Of a stretch of DNA of 64,000 nt, positions 1 through 14,135 are shown piece after piece (positions within the stretch are counted from its first letter, which is position 1; every line of letters begins with the position of its first letter). The DNA is from Fistularia commersonii (Eukaryota; Chordata; Actinopteri; Syngnathiformes; Fistulariidae). The stretch spans positions 14,419,758-14,483,757 of the forward strand of contig JBBMNZ010000001.1 in the NCBI GenBank assembly GCA_037954325.1. The letters are read 5' to 3'. Both the position numbers and the translations under genes were made by a program. Under the pieces are notes generated by a model, which saw only the letters and a list, made by a program, of their open reading frames with translations, was not told the origin of the DNA and searched no databases.

Positions 1-3000
1 AGGTAAGGTGGCTTTAGAACATTCAAATGGGAAATTGCTGGATGTGTTTTTTTTTCTTTTGATAATTACCAAAGAACGACATATCCCCATTTGAATATAC
101 AGCATCAAGCATGGAGCCGATGTACTGGTCCAGTTTCATGACAAGCAGTATGCAACTTGCTAAAGAATGCTTGAGCCAGAAACTCAGTGATGACATTGGC
201 GAGAGCTTCCAGCCATTTGAAGGATTAGAAAAATTTGCTGAAACCATAGAAACAGGTAAATGTGTCTCAGTGATTGGAATCCTCAAAAACAGATTTTGCC
301 AATCTGGTGGTGGTAAAACAAAATTCTTGTGATTTCTTTTCCAGTTCTGAGAAGAGTCAAAGTCATATTTTTGAATACAGTTCTCAGAGTTGAACACATT
401 CCAGAAAATTCAAAAAGTGGAATTGCACTGGAGATTCGGATAAACAAGTAAGATTTTCTCTGATATGTTGTTTTTTTTGTTTTTTTTTTGTTGTTTTTTT
501 TGTTTTTTTTGGTAAAAACAGGCTTTTTTTTCGGGGTAAAGATTCATAAAGTAAAAAGGAGCACAATATGACTGCTAATCTTTTTTTATAATTTTTCCAC
601 GAAGTTTTTCATATCTTGTCGGAGAATTATGTTTTATCTATATGATAAGGGTTAATCAATGAGTCCTCAATTAAACTGAGGCCCATTTTACAGTCTATTT
701 TTGGTTGTAAACTATTTTTTAAGTATGTGGGTGTTGAAATGTATTTTAATTTATTTTACCCTAATAGTTATAAAACATTATTGTTTTTTTCTGAGGCCTA
801 TCATCTATTACAGTACTGATATTGCTGTTTTAATATGCCCCAGTTAACTAGGCCGTATTGGAGTTGTATGGTTAATGTAGTACATGTGGCTATTAATTTA
901 TGTTGATTTTTTTGTATGTGTTTTTGCTTCAGGATTTCTTACTGTGATGAAACAGGTGAGGAGAGCTCCAGTGTGAATGTGCATCAACCGACCACTTTTG
1001 CACATAAAAACTTGCAGATGGAAGGTATCACTGTATTTTGGGATGAATTCTCAGATGTGTCTCGAACCAGTTGTAAATCTTCACCTACTCCAACGGTTGG
1101 TGTTTAGTCTTTGAGAAGTTCAAACCAAAGGTTGCTTGTATATAGGGCCTTTTTAATATGAAAATCTCTTATTTTTACAGGAGACTGAGCCCAAGCTCTC
1201 CCCCAGCTGGAATCCCAAAATAATTTATGAACCCCATCCACAGTTCACAGAGACCGTCTCCCCTACAACTCCCTTTGAGCCTGTACAGATTGGAAGTCTG
1301 TGTGGGAGAACTGAACTGTCCCTCACCCTGAAAAACAACCCAGCCATGCCAGGAGCAAAGGTACATTAAATGTTTCTGTTGTATCCATTGTTAAAATGTT
1401 CTGTTTGAAGTATAAATTCGTTATTTATCTCTATTACTGCTGGCTCTTGATAATGCTTTACTATTTCCTATATTATTTATTTTACAATTTTATTCATGGC
1501 TGTTATATTGTACTTTTCAGCTGGAAGTTGCTGGACATATCGATACACTGATTGTTCTGCTGTCCCCACGTCAAGTTCATCTTCTTCTGGACTTATTTGG
1601 AGCTTTGTCTGGGGAAGGTTAGAGAAACCTGGATCAAGCACTCTGGTCAGGTCACCAGATATTTACAGAGAGCATTTATTTGCTTTTCCACAAAGGTGCA
1701 CGCGAATGGGCCAAGGACAGAAAGAGTCGGCCCATGCAGCAAGAGGATGAGTATCGGCTTCATATGGAACTAAATCGGTGTCTGAAGAAGGACGCCGCTA
1801 TGCCAGGGACAGACACAGATCTCTTTGAGAGCCAGACCACTCGAACTGTTTCGAGTCGAGGTCTGATCACGGCACTGTCCACTAATCTCTTAGTTCTCTT
1901 TTTAATGTGATGCCATATTGATATTAATTGGTCCCTCTCTCCCAACCTGTGTTTTGTGTAGATGATGTGTTCTTCTCCATGGCAGACATGGATATGTCTC
2001 ACAGCTTGTCATCCCTCCCTCCTTTGGGTGAACCACCAACTGTTGACCTGGACTTATCCCTAAATAGCAACTACTCTGCCTCCCCAGGAGACTCTCCCTC
2101 TGGAAATGCAGCAGTAAGTCTTGTAAACAAAAAAAAATATGGATATGGATGTGTGTTGCATCTCTCACTCAGCTACGTCTCATTTGATGATAATCTATCA
2201 TTAGCAGCAAATTGCCTTAACTTCTCATTTAATGCAGCAGGTACATATGTGACATTTGTGTGGTGAAATTCTCTTTACATAATCTGAATCAATACCTTTG
2301 TAGACCCTCTGGGACGATTACATGGAGGTACCTCGACAAAAGAAGAAACAGACAATAGAATCTCCTGTCCAGTCAAGGGACTCTCAAGTCCCTCAAAAGT
2401 TATTTCGACAGACCTGTAAGTTTCACATTAAATGTGTATATAAGTGGTGCATTTAATCTATGAGTATAATCCCTCTTGTAGCAAGGTGGTCATTTTACTC
2501 CTGTCAAATTGAATATGATGCATTTCTGCCACTGTTGTACTTTAGCACATCCATCCAAAGCCCATGGCGACGAGTCCAGACCAGAATTGGTCCTGAGGCT
2601 GACACTTAGCAGTCTTGCCATTTCAGTCCTCCACATTGACCCACTACCACCACCAGATGCTGCTCCCAGTCCTCTTGGTCCTTTAGCTGAACATTTTTTC
2701 AGCATGGTGGGCCCAGACCAACTGGCCCCAACTGCCTTCCTTCAGTCTCGTCCTGTCTTTAATCAGGCTTGTCCACATGACCATCTCAGGTACACTTGCA
2801 CTTTTCACTATATTCAGTTTTTTAATGAATATTCTCTGTCTGGGATCTAAAAAATGTCCTGTGTTTTGTCCTGGTATATTTGCAGATTTGTTGGCCAGGG
2901 TATGACAATAAAGTACGAGCACTGTAAGGGATCCAGTCTGCGGACTTTTAGCACTGACATCTCCTTGAACCAAATGGAGCTGCTAGAATGTTTGTTCCCC

Positions 3001-6000
3001 TCTGAGACTCTTGTCGGTGGCTCTCAACGAGGAATTCATTACACTGAGGTCTGGGAGGCTGAGCTACACACATACTGTAAATCACATCATGCGGTTTTGA
3101 ACTGTTTAACATTGGATATACAGATGGGTTTCAAACTATGACAATGAGAGTATGACAGTGAAATATTGATTCAGAAGAATGGCTGCTGTGTTTTTACATG
3201 AATTCTTTGAGCTTCTGATCTCTTGGAGGTCAGAATCAAGATTCTTCTCTAATTCTTTCTTTGGTGACGTGTCATTTCAAAATCTAGTTGTCATTGATTT
3301 GGTCAAGACCTGCTCACTTTGAAAGCCAGTGTCTGTGACTCCCATGCTATTAATCCCCCCCCCCCCCCTAATTCGATCTATGACCCCTCTATTCCTCATT
3401 TCAGTAATTCTTTAGTGGTATACTAAGGTTTATCTTCAGTTAGTCACCAGTTTGTACAAGTCAATGCACCAACACAAAACAAAGTAGAATTAGCTGGCAC
3501 AATATCACCAATGTATCTCACTGTTTTTTTTTCTGTCACACCTCAGCTCCTGACATTTGACACCAAAGCCAGTGCTGATCCTCCACTTACCACCTGCTTT
3601 CACCTGCTTTACAAACTAGCTGAGCGCAGGGGCCCCCAGGTACAAGTATCTAGTTGCTCTATATTAAACACTAGCATTACCACTCAAAATTTGGACCCAT
3701 TTTGCTATCTTGAGATTTTACCATGTCACCGCTTTGTGGTTTTGCAGGGCAGCCAGGTTCGTCTCAGCACCATTCCCAGGAAAGCTGAGATCCTGGTCGA
3801 GCTTGGCCCAATGCGTTCTGAGCTGGACATCAGCATTGTAGACCGACTCAACTCATTACTTCAGCCTCAGAAGCTGGCTACCACTGAGATGATGGCCCCC
3901 CATATGTACACATCCTATAATAAACACATCAGCCTGGTATGTATAGTCTCGGACTCCTAACTTATGACTATATGACACTAAACAGATTCGGAGTCAACTG
4001 ATGTGAAAACTTTCTACATGGAAATTTACATATAAAATACCTTATCAGTTAGTGTCATATCTATATTGCCACAGAGCAAGCAGCCTCATGCCACCATTGT
4101 TCAGTCACTGATATTTAATTGAATTAAGTTGTAATGTCAATATCAATGGACTAACATCAGTTTTTACATCTCCCAAACGGCCTAACTTTCTCAGTGGCGA
4201 TTTTTTTTCTTTTTTTTACTCAATCGAAACTGAAGTGCATCATCAGTACATTGATAAAATCCACTTCTGTCTATTGTTATATTGATATATTTTTACCATC
4301 AGTCATTATCTCACTAATGTCACACTGATATTAAGTGTTCCTGGGAATTTTCAGCAATGTCAGGACTTGAAATGATATTTTACGTCATGAGATTTTGTAT
4401 GTTTGATTGCTTTAATACAGTTTGCCGAGATTATTTATGTGCTTAAGAGAAAAAGCCAGTTTATGATGATTTAAAGATTTTTCCACACCCACACCTCTGT
4501 CACTCTCTCTTGCTCTCTGTCTTTGTACCCCAACGGGTCGAGATAGAAGGCCGCCCATATTGAGCTCGGATCTGTCCAAGGTTTCTACCTGGTAATGGCA
4601 AGTGCCTGCTCATGGGGGAATGTCTGGTGCCTGTAATCATTTTTAAAGAGCGCGGTCCCGACCTGCTTTCTGCTTTTAATGTTAAGTATCATGAGGTAAC
4701 TATGTTGTGATTTGGCACTATATAAATAAAACTTTACTCAACTTCATTTGACGCCCTTAAAAAAAAAGTTGAGAATAGATCAGGTCTTCTCTTCCTTTCA
4801 GCTGCTCCCTTCAGAGTCTGCCAAAACAAATCATCTTGCTCGGTCTAATTCCATTCTCTGCAATCTCTCCTCTCAAACCAACTAACTTCATATCCTCTTT
4901 CACTCCATCCATAAAGCTCCTCTTCGGTCTTCCTCAAGGCCTCCTGCCTGGCAGTTCCAACCTCGGCATCCTTCTACCAATATATTCACTATTCACCTCT
5001 TCTATACAGTACATGTCCAAACCATCGCAGTCTGGCCTCCGACTTTATCTCCAAAACATTGAACATGTGCTGTCCCTCTGATGGACTCATTCCTGATCCT
5101 ATCCATCCATGTCACACCCAAAGACAACAACATTTTAATCTCTGCTACCACCAGCTCTGCCTCCTGTCTTTTCCTCAGTGCCACTGTCTTGAAACTACAC
5201 TGAAATGCTGGTCTTACCACCATCTTGTACACCTTTCCGTTCATTCTTGCTGATAATGTTGCTCACATATTTTTCCTGGCATTTTTCTCCACCCATTCCT
5301 GCCTGTTTGCACTTAATTCTTGTCCTCTTTTCCACACTCTCTATTGCTCAGGGGTGTTGACCCTAGGTATCTTCTACCTCCTTTATCTCTATTCCCTGTC
5401 CTCTTCCAGGGCAAAGCTCCACCTCTCCAGTTTTTTTTATACCTGTTTCCTGCTCTCACTACATGAAACCATACTTCTGCTCACAAATGCTCACCTCTGC
5501 CCTCTCCCCAGCTTCCTCTACTCTTTCCCACAACATCATTGCATGGCTCATCAACTTTATCCCTCTATAGTCACTGCTATTCTGCATATCTCCCTTCTTA
5601 AAAATAGAGACAGGCACACTTCTCCTCCATTCCACAGGCATCCTTTCACTCACATCCTGTTGAAGAATTTAGACCAAATCTGCACCAACATGTCCGTTTA
5701 AGTTTGCACCAGTTACCATTCTCTCACTTCAGGGGATAATACAAATGTCATATATTTCCACTTCCTGCATATAATGTGTATATATTGATGTGTTCTTTTA
5801 CAGCACAAAGCCTTTACAGAAGTTTTCCTTGAAGACAGCCACACCCCTTCCAGTTGTCATGTCTCACTTACTGTAAGTGCCCCATCACTGGGCCTTGCTG
5901 TGCGCTTCCCGATTCCGGACCTTCGCTCAGATCAGGAGAGGGGGCCATGGTTCAAAAAGTCTCTGCAAAAAGAAGTTCTCTGTCTGGAGCTCGAAGATGT

Positions 6001-9000
6001 TGAAGTAAAAACAGAGTTCATGGGTGGGAACTCTCCAGATCAGACTAAATTGGAGCTGACTTTCAGACAGCTTACAGGTCCGTAGGTGCAGAACAATTCT
6101 GTGAATTTTTTCCAAACGTGCAAGAATTGCTTTTTTTTTCCAACGGCTTTTTTTTTCATTTTACAGGAAAGTTCCAGGAGGAACCAGGTCAGCCAGCTGC
6201 ACAGTTTCTCAGAGTGTCCCACAACATGGATGGAGACATGGCAGCATCAGAGAGTGTCAAATTTGATTGGCCTCGGTAGATGCAACCAGCCTTAACCTGT
6301 TTTATCTCTTCGCAGACATTGCCCACTGATTACACATTTCTCTGTCCAGTATTGTGCTGAAGATGAACCCCACCACAGTGCACTCGATCCTTGAGCGAGC
6401 GGCAGCTGAAGATGACGAAGGGCCAGAGGACCATTCACTTGAAGAGGAAGAGGGGGCGGCCCACTCACTAAAGGATGTGTGTGACTTCGGAAAACCAGAA
6501 CCATCGCCATTTTCTTCCCGTAGGGTCATGTATGAGAATGAAGAGGTGGGGCTTTGTCACATGCTTAAAATATGTTCAGACAAAAGCAACTTTGGATTTT
6601 TATGTTCTATTGTGTTATATGTTTGAAGAAGGGTGCTGATCTTAGTAGCTCATATGTTAAAGAGTATGTGCAACCATGTGGGTGCTTTGTATTCAAGTCA
6701 GATCAAACAATGCAAACAGATGCAAACAGAAACCTTAGCACTGCTTTGCATCAGAGCAGGTGATGATGACAACATGTTTTGAATATTGTGTCTGATTTCA
6801 GATGGTCATTCCTGGTGATGTTGCTGAAATGACGGAGTTCCAGGAGAAAACAATGAACAATTCTCGTTTCATTCTTGAAATGTGTTTCCCAAATGTACAG
6901 CTAGCTCTACCCAGCAAAACATTTTATGAAAAACTACACAATAGGTATGGCCTTCAGATTTTTTTTTGTCAATTCTATGTTAGAAGGGTAATCAATTCCC
7001 TCTACAAACTTGGGTAACATTGCTACAAAAATGCATTTTAAATGATTGAACAACTGAAATATACTGGAAAATCATACACTCTGGGATTTCGTTTATGAAT
7101 GGTTCATTCTAACATTCTTTTCAGTAAGGGTGAAATTATCAATCCATGCAATAAAGAAAACAGTCACTTGATTATTTTAAGAGATTTGATTTATTTTATC
7201 TTTATTATTGTGATTTGTGATATATTTGATATCAGACTTAAATGATAAAAGTATGTTTTAATCAATTTACCTTATCATTTGATGAATACTCAATTATGAA
7301 ATTACAAAAATGCATCAGCCCTAAAAAAAAACATCACACCACAGATCGGAACAAAAGTAATTGGCCATGAGTATGGTCAAGTCATTATTATGTTCAGGAA
7401 AATATATGTAAGAGTTATCCTGTGGAACCCTGATTGAGATGTCAAGATTATTTTATGTGTGTGCATGTGTGTGTCTATGTTGAAGCTGTAATGCAAAGTT
7501 ACTGTTTTATAGTCAATGACAATTAGCAGATAATGTGAAATTATGTACTTTTCATGGCATCTGTAATTTCTGTTTCATTATTTGAATTAATAATTTCCTC
7601 TTAATTGTTCCTCTTATAATAACCCCTTCACTCACTTAACATCTTCTAAAGGGCATTGTAGGACTTTTCAAATTGATAAATATCAATCATAATGACATTC
7701 CTGTCTTTCATTTTGACATGTAACATGGATATCCTCTATATTGCAGGATTAACAATGACCTGCTGCTATGGGAGCCCACTGCTCCATCGCCAGTAGAAAC
7801 AGTGGAAAGCATTCCCTATGGGGTGGGACTGTCAGTCGCCAGTCAGTTAATAAACACTTATTCGAAGGACAGCTTCAGTCAGTATCGCTCTACCGGTCCT
7901 GAAGGTGAGAGATAAAAAGGACAGACTCCATGTTCTTTTTTAAAACAGTTTTTTTTAATCAGCCACTGTTTCATGTTGCAGAGGAGACCAGTGGCTCGGA
8001 GGAGGAGAACATGCACTACTACTCCCCTGCTTCTGTTGTGGGTCCCCGGTCTCGTAAGAAGAAGAAGCCCAAAGCCCAAAACAAGACCTCCCAGAGCCTG
8101 TTCTCTGTTATCCTTAGTGTCAATCATGGCTTAGTGGCCCTTCAAACTAATGCAAAGGTGAGCTCACGATTCCCACACTCACTATCCAGATATTTTATAG
8201 AAACTTGTCTTTTAGTAGAAGATGTAATTTTCCATTTATTTCACAGAAGGAAGATAAAACATTACTGAAAAACAAACATGGTGAATTCTGGCTAGAAGTG
8301 AAAAATGCTGTACTCTTCAGTGTCATACAGTATGAAGGCTATGAAGACCAGCATTACATCTGTTTCCACACCAGTAATAGTTGCATGTATCACCAAGGTA
8401 AACCAACAGCAATGATTCCATATAAGGATTCTAATTCGCTTTGTTAATGTGGTGTGACTGTTGAGCATATTTAAGATATTTATTTGCATTGCATCAGGGC
8501 TGCACTATTTCAGATATACTCATAGATATCCCTTAATTTTTTTTTTCAGGACTTGTGGATGGCAGCAGCTCTACCAAAGACATCAAGCTGCCCTGCAGGA
8601 CACATCCTCATTGGCTGGAACCGACCATCTACCAGTCAGAGACAGCTCCTGACAGATCTTCAACTCCTTCGGAGGGCATTGGTTTGGAGGCCCGCAGCAT
8701 GGTGTCTGTTGCTGTCAAAATTTCATCGCAAAGTGCAGACTGCCACGTAAAGGTAGGAGCCTAAAACCACTGAGTGGTTAGTGGACACCTGAGTGTTTCT
8801 GTCAGTATTCTGAGAATATGTTCCCAGCATCCAACATCATTAGTCACATGAGATCACTTTTCACATAATTTCGTAATTAAAATCCCACCAAAATGGTAGT
8901 TGTTTTAATTTTACAATCAAGCGAAATTTTAAAGCCAAAATATAAATCTGCGTGTTTCCTTTCCAGATAGGCATTACTTCTTCCAATTGCTCTCACCTCA

Positions 9001-12000
9001 CTGTCCTAAAAACCACAGTGTATTTTGTAAAATTACACTTCATCAGTTATCTAATGGATTTGTTTATTTTTTATCCTATGAAGGCTGACAAAAGTACACA
9101 AATCTGCTTCCACAACTCACTACAGTCCCCAGACTCTGATTAATCCATCTAATTTAATAGAATAATTATTTGTTGCGACACTAAAAGGATTTAATGAGTG
9201 GTAAGTTGTGTTTTTATAGACCGGCTACCTTATTAGTCTCAAACTCTGCCACTGCTACAACATCTCTTTCTATCAAGTAACCCTTTATTGAAATATAGTG
9301 AAATATATGTGAAATCAGTCATTTTCCTTTTTTGTGTAGTATTGTGATTATTCCAATAATATTCATTTTCATTCAGGAATATCTGGTTGCTGTTGGAGTG
9401 AGAGGGGCCACACTCCATCACAGGATGGTTCCTCCCAGCCTGGGCTGGTATGATCAGGTAGGACTACTGCTTCACCAGCGCTTTTTTTCGCATAAGATTT
9501 ATAAGAAAACCAGTTCAGTAAAAGTTTGGTGCTGTTGTTCTGTGCGCAACAGATTATTGACTTTTTAAATGTCTCTGATGAGCCTGTGCTGGGTTACGCC
9601 CCTCCTGCATCAATCACTGCTTTCCACCTTCATTTGTGGAGCTGCTCTCTAGACTACAGGTAAAGTACACTCTAGATGTCCAATTAGTTAGTGTTAATTT
9701 TTCAAACGTTCTCCAGTTTTATTCTAATTTAGCTCATCTTTGTCTCTTTCGGCAGACCCCTCTACCTGCCACTCAGATCCATGCTAGTTGTAGAAACTTT
9801 TAGCATCTCCAGCAGTGTGGCTTTGGACCATTCCTCCTCAACACTCCGGTATTATCTCTTAGTTTAATCTCAAATAACAAATATTGGGTTCAATTTCCCA
9901 TGTTGTATTCAATGATTTGCCTTTTCTAAGAATAAGCTGTTGTTTGCAGGATCATTTTGGACGAAGCAGTTCTGTTCCTTTCAGATAAGAGTAATGTTGT
10001 GTCTGTCAGTTTAGCACGCGGTGAGTTGATTTTTTTTTTTTTGGATAGACTTCATGAAACGTATAGGGAGCTTTTTACCAATGCTTTCCGTCCTGTTGAC
10101 ACAGACTATGTCCAGGTGGTAGACATGGGAACGCTAGAGCTGAGAATTACTGCTGTCAAACCAGGGGTGGATGGAAAATTGGTTGGAGTTTGAAATTTCT
10201 AAATAATTTTGATCTCTACAGTATATGTAATTCAGAGAACTAATTTGATGCTTTTTTTCAATTGTCCATCAGTCTGAGCCAAGATTTGAGCTCCGCTGTT
10301 CCAGCGACGTCATTCACATCAGAACTTGCTCAGACTCCTGTGCTGCTCTCATGAACCTCATCCAGTACATCGCCAGTTACGGCGATTTGCTGCCCCCTGC
10401 AGAACCAGAGTCCAAACACAGTGGCTCCACTTCAAGAACCAGGGTCAGTGGTGGTGTAATTTTGTGAGCCAATATTTCTGCACAGTGCCATTTCACGATT
10501 TACAAATCATACTTAATTGAAGGATATCATTTGCCCAGGTGGAATTTCCCAGTCAGTCAACATCTCAGACTCCACTGCTTGCTGACACTGAGCAGCAGAT
10601 GCTACAAGATCTGATGATTGAAGCTATGGAGGAGACAGATGGGGAGCAAGCACCAGGGCTGAAGCAGAACGGTAAAGATTTGATTCAGATGAAGTTTCAT
10701 CTTTTGCACCGTGAATAATTTAAATTGATGTCAACATAATTTGCAGGTGCACATGAGGAGACGAGCCATGACCATGATCGCCCTCGTTCTGATCTCTTTC
10801 TGTTTCCTGACGAGAGTGGGAATCAAGACTCAAGCCCCACTTACCCCATGCTCCACTCTCCTCTCATCACTCCAGCACCTACCCTGGCCCAAGAGACGGA
10901 TGACTTTTGTATTTTGGAAACACCAGGTTCCAGAGAAGAAGTCAGCATATGTTAATTCACAACATTGTAACAGTGAACATTTTTTTCAGTTGTAGTCTAA
11001 CACGGTGTCACTCTGACCAATATATGTTTCAGGATCGTGATCAAGAGCCAGTAGTGAAACAACTTACCTCAGAGCCAGTAGAAATTAAATACGATCACTT
11101 CAGTCAACCTTTAGATGGAAGTGATTCTAGCCGAGGAACCATGAATTTTCCAATCCCAGAGGTGCGCTACCTCATCAAAGAGATTTCCGTCGTGTGGCAC
11201 CTTTATGGTGGGAAAGATTTTGGGAATGCAACTTTGACAGCTTCGCCTGCAAGAAGTTGGGGGTGAGCCATGACCTGTTGATAATTAAACACTAAATCTG
11301 TTTTAAGGGAATCTGGCTTTAGTCAATTTTACCTGTTTGTCTTTGTAGGTCAACCCCCCCCACGTCCCCCTGTCAAACTCCAGTCCGTCAGGTCAGAGGT
11401 TCAGGACGAGGAGGGGGTGGAAAAGGAAGGAACCCTGATGTCTTGCTGGAGATACAGCTCAGTAAAGTGGGTTCTGTTTACTGTGTGTTACACATGAGAT
11501 CACATAAATGTCCATGTTGTTTTTTTCTTCTTCATCTACTTATTTGTCTTCCCCAGGTTAGATTTCAGCATGAGGTATACCCACAAAACCTGGTGGTTTT
11601 GGGGTCTGCAGTGGACAAACCTGTTTCCCGGCAAGTATTTGTTGTGCAGGACCTCGAGATTAGGGACAGACTTGCTACGTCACAGATGAACAAATTCCTC
11701 TACTTGTACTCCAGCAAGGAAATGCCCCGAAAGGCCCATTCTAATATGGTAAGGATGACAACACTGGAATATGAGCATTCTTTTATATGAGCTTTGTGTA
11801 AATTCCTCGATGTTTTTGTCTTTAGCTTGCAGTAAAGGCGCTGCACGTGTGTATGGAGTCGAGCCCAGCTCCACAGGAGTGCTGTCTGCGTGTTTCACTC
11901 ATGCCTCTTCGCCTCAATATTGATCAGGTAAAACACAGATTCTTCGATGTGTATCAAGGTACCAACAACCATGACAGCAATTGACCCTAAATTACAGAAA

Positions 12001-14135
12001 ATCCCTTTTTGGTTTATTGTAGGATGCATTATTCTTCCTGAAGGACTTCTTCACAAATCTTGCAACAGAAGTCGAGTTGTTTTCACCTCCTGTTCAGGAA
12101 GGTAGAATTCATTGAATGCATCCCCATATCATTTAGCATTGATTCGATTGGGAAATATGTGTTTCTGATCATAATGTTTTGTGCTGCAGCAGTCTGTGTT
12201 TCATCAAAAAAGGCTGCTGGCCCAGAGATCACCTGCAGTTTCTCCAAACACACGGGCAGCGGCCAGGACCCAGTACCCATCATTTCAGTGCCAGCTCAGA
12301 TACGAATGAACAATGGGCTCTCCTCATCTGGCAGGGAGGAGGGTGAAAATGAAACCTCTACACCTTTTTTCACAGACCAACCAATCTTCTTTAGGTCTGT
12401 TTCAAAAAACCTTATATCAGATGTGCCTGTGAAGAATCCCAGTGGTCCTTTTTAACATCACCTTTTCCTAACAGGGAATTTCGATTTACCTCTGAGGTTC
12501 CCATTCGTTTAGATTACCATGGGAAACATGTTTCAATGGAGCAGGTACATAGTCTGAGAGGGGCAAGAATGAATTCCATGTTATGTTGTTTGCGCCTCTA
12601 GAATAAGTTTGCTCTCACTATTTTTCTTTCTCAGGGAACATTTGCAGGAATCATTATCGGGTTGACACAGCTGAACTGTTCAGAGCTGAAGCTGAGACGG
12701 TTGTGCTACCGACAAGGGTATGCTTATCATTCATCCTTTTATTGTCATCAAGTCAGCCTGCATTGCAGTAGCTTATGAGCTGTTATGTGTGCCCTCAAAA
12801 AAACTAAACTGAAAAGGTTGTTGAAAAATAGGTTGAAAAATAATATAAGACACTTGGTACTTAAAATTCGAAGTTTCCATTAGCAGTCAAAACCGTTGAG
12901 AGCAGATCTCCTCTATAGCAAATGGCAAGAAAGACTATTTTGAGTTCAATACCAGATTGTTTGTAAATCACTTTTCACTTTGAATTTCACCTACTGTAAT
13001 TTTTTTTTCTTTCTGTTTTCCAGGTTGTTAGGTGTGGATAAGCTGTTTTCCTATGCCATAAATGAGTGGTTAAATGATATAAAGAAGAACCAGCTTCCTG
13101 GCATCCTGGGTGGTGTGGGACCCATTCACTCTCTTGTCCAGCTGGGTAAGGAGTAATGGTCGGCTCTAGTCATTCTGCAGTCATTCTGTTTTTTTGCTAA
13201 AATAACATTGAATGTGAGGTTTATTATTGTCTGTCCACTTCATCCACACATGTTGGCTGTGTATGAAACAGTATTTTAAAAACAACTCAATCTTAAATTA
13301 TGTTTTAAAAGCTGGATTGGGATTGACTTAGAGCCATCAGATGACGTGAACGTCCGGGGTGTGAGCTTCCCTCAGAGGGTCTACGTGTTCTTCTTACTCT
13401 TATTCTGTTTTCTTTTTGTTGGTTCAGTTCAAGGATTCAGGGACTTGGTATGGCTCCCCATTGAGCATTACAGGAAAGATGGACGGATAGTCCGTGGGTT
13501 TCAGCGCGGAACTGCTTCATTTGGAACCTCTACAGCGATGGCTGCTCTGGAGCTCACCAATAGGATGGTGCGAACCATCCAGGTACATATGGTTACTAAA
13601 GGTCCTGTAATCCATCCTAAGGCTGTAATTAGAATTCAACCATTAACCTGTGTCTTTTTTAGGCAGCAGCTGAGACAGCCTATGATATGGTGTCTCCAGT
13701 GCCTGATGAGAGAGACACGAAGAGGACAAAACGTTACTCTCATTATGGACTTGCTCATCAGCCTGTTGACCTTAGAGAAGGTGTAGCCAAAGCCTACACT
13801 GTGGTTAAAGAGGTACTTACACACTGACTCAACATACTTGTACTTCCAATGACAGTGAATCGGAACTCAGTTGAATAATAAGCACGTGCTGTGTCCATTT
13901 CCAGGGGATCACAGACACAGCATTGACCATCTATGACACTGCCACCCGGGAACATGAACAACGTGGTATGACAGGAGCAGTAGGCGGTGTTCTCCGCCAG
14001 CTGCCGCCAGCGGTGGTCAAGCCGCTCATTATGGCCACAGAAGCCACCTCCAATGTCCTGGGTGGAATGAGAAACCAGATTCACCCTGACGCACGCCAGG
14101 AGGAGTCTCAAAAATGGAGGCAATGTGAGGAGTAA
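1..14135 (+). CDS. atg2b: Autophagy-related protein 2 homolog B (ATG2B), 5'-truncated by window edge
   Basis: ATG2 proteins are rod-shaped lipid-transfer proteins that move phospholipid from the ER to the growing phagophore, working with WIPI4 and ATG9. I place 40 full coding exons: 103-255, 345-447, 933-1095, 1181-1360, 1521-1617, 1696-1860, 1962-2113, 2304-2415, 2546-2789, 2886-3048, 3547-3639, 3748-3936, 5804-6077, 6167-6275, 6350-6545, 6802-6944, 7747-7904, 7982-8157, 8247-8397, 8550-8752, 9377-9457, 9553-9659, 9756-9848, 9950-10020, 10105-10181, 10273-10443, 10539-10671, 10747-10940, 11033-11262, 11349-11466, 11557-11748, 11826-11927, 12023-12101, 12190-12394, 12475-12544, 12635-12717, 13024-13145, 13428-13582, 13663-13812, 13905-14135. 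All phases join, giving about 1961 residues; human ATG2B has about 2078, so the N-terminal chorein region is missing. Bases 1-2 end an earlier exon (AG|gtaagg). Diagnostic blocks are SLVQLVQGFRDLVWLPIEHY near the C-terminus, VVWHLYGGKDFG, and an FCIL LC3-interacting motif at 10905-10916. Resemblance is to ATG2B rather than ATG2A. Confidence 0.95.
3355..3368. repeat. Poly(C) run, 14 bases
   Basis: An uninterrupted run of C in the atg2b intron 3049-3546. It is prone to length error in sequencing. Confidence 0.9.
4500..4745 (+). repeat. Retroelement 3'-tail-like repeat in atg2b intron
   Basis: The block has a CCCCAACGGGTCGAGATAGA-like start, then a segment resembling GGTTTCTACCTG, and ends with TTTGGCACTATATAAATAAA. 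I recognise this arrangement as a very common degenerate fish interspersed repeat with a retroelement-like 3' tail. Family assignment is from memory. A shorter antisense piece lies at 32680-32790. Confidence 0.6.
4790..5700 (-). mobile_element. RTE-type LINE fragment (reverse transcriptase remnant)
   Basis: Read on the minus strand, the segment from about 5653 to 5460 encodes an RT N-terminal block (DYRGIKLMSHAMMLWERV, then EVSICEQKYGFM). The segment from about 5244 to 4790 encodes a C-terminal block (TVALRKRQEAELVVAEIKML, then DRIRNESIRGTAHV). Both blocks are familiar from fish RTE elements. The catalytic palm between them is deleted and the frame is broken, so this is a dead copy. It sits antisense within the 1.87 kb atg2b intron 3937-5803. 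Confidence 0.8.

Noticed and set aside
3049..3076. A later splice donor (ACT|gtaaat) for the atg2b exon starting at 2886
   Set aside because: Using it breaks the phase and gives a stop in the next exon. The donor at GAG|gtctgg (exon end 3048) restores the ATG2B sequence HYTE-LLTF.
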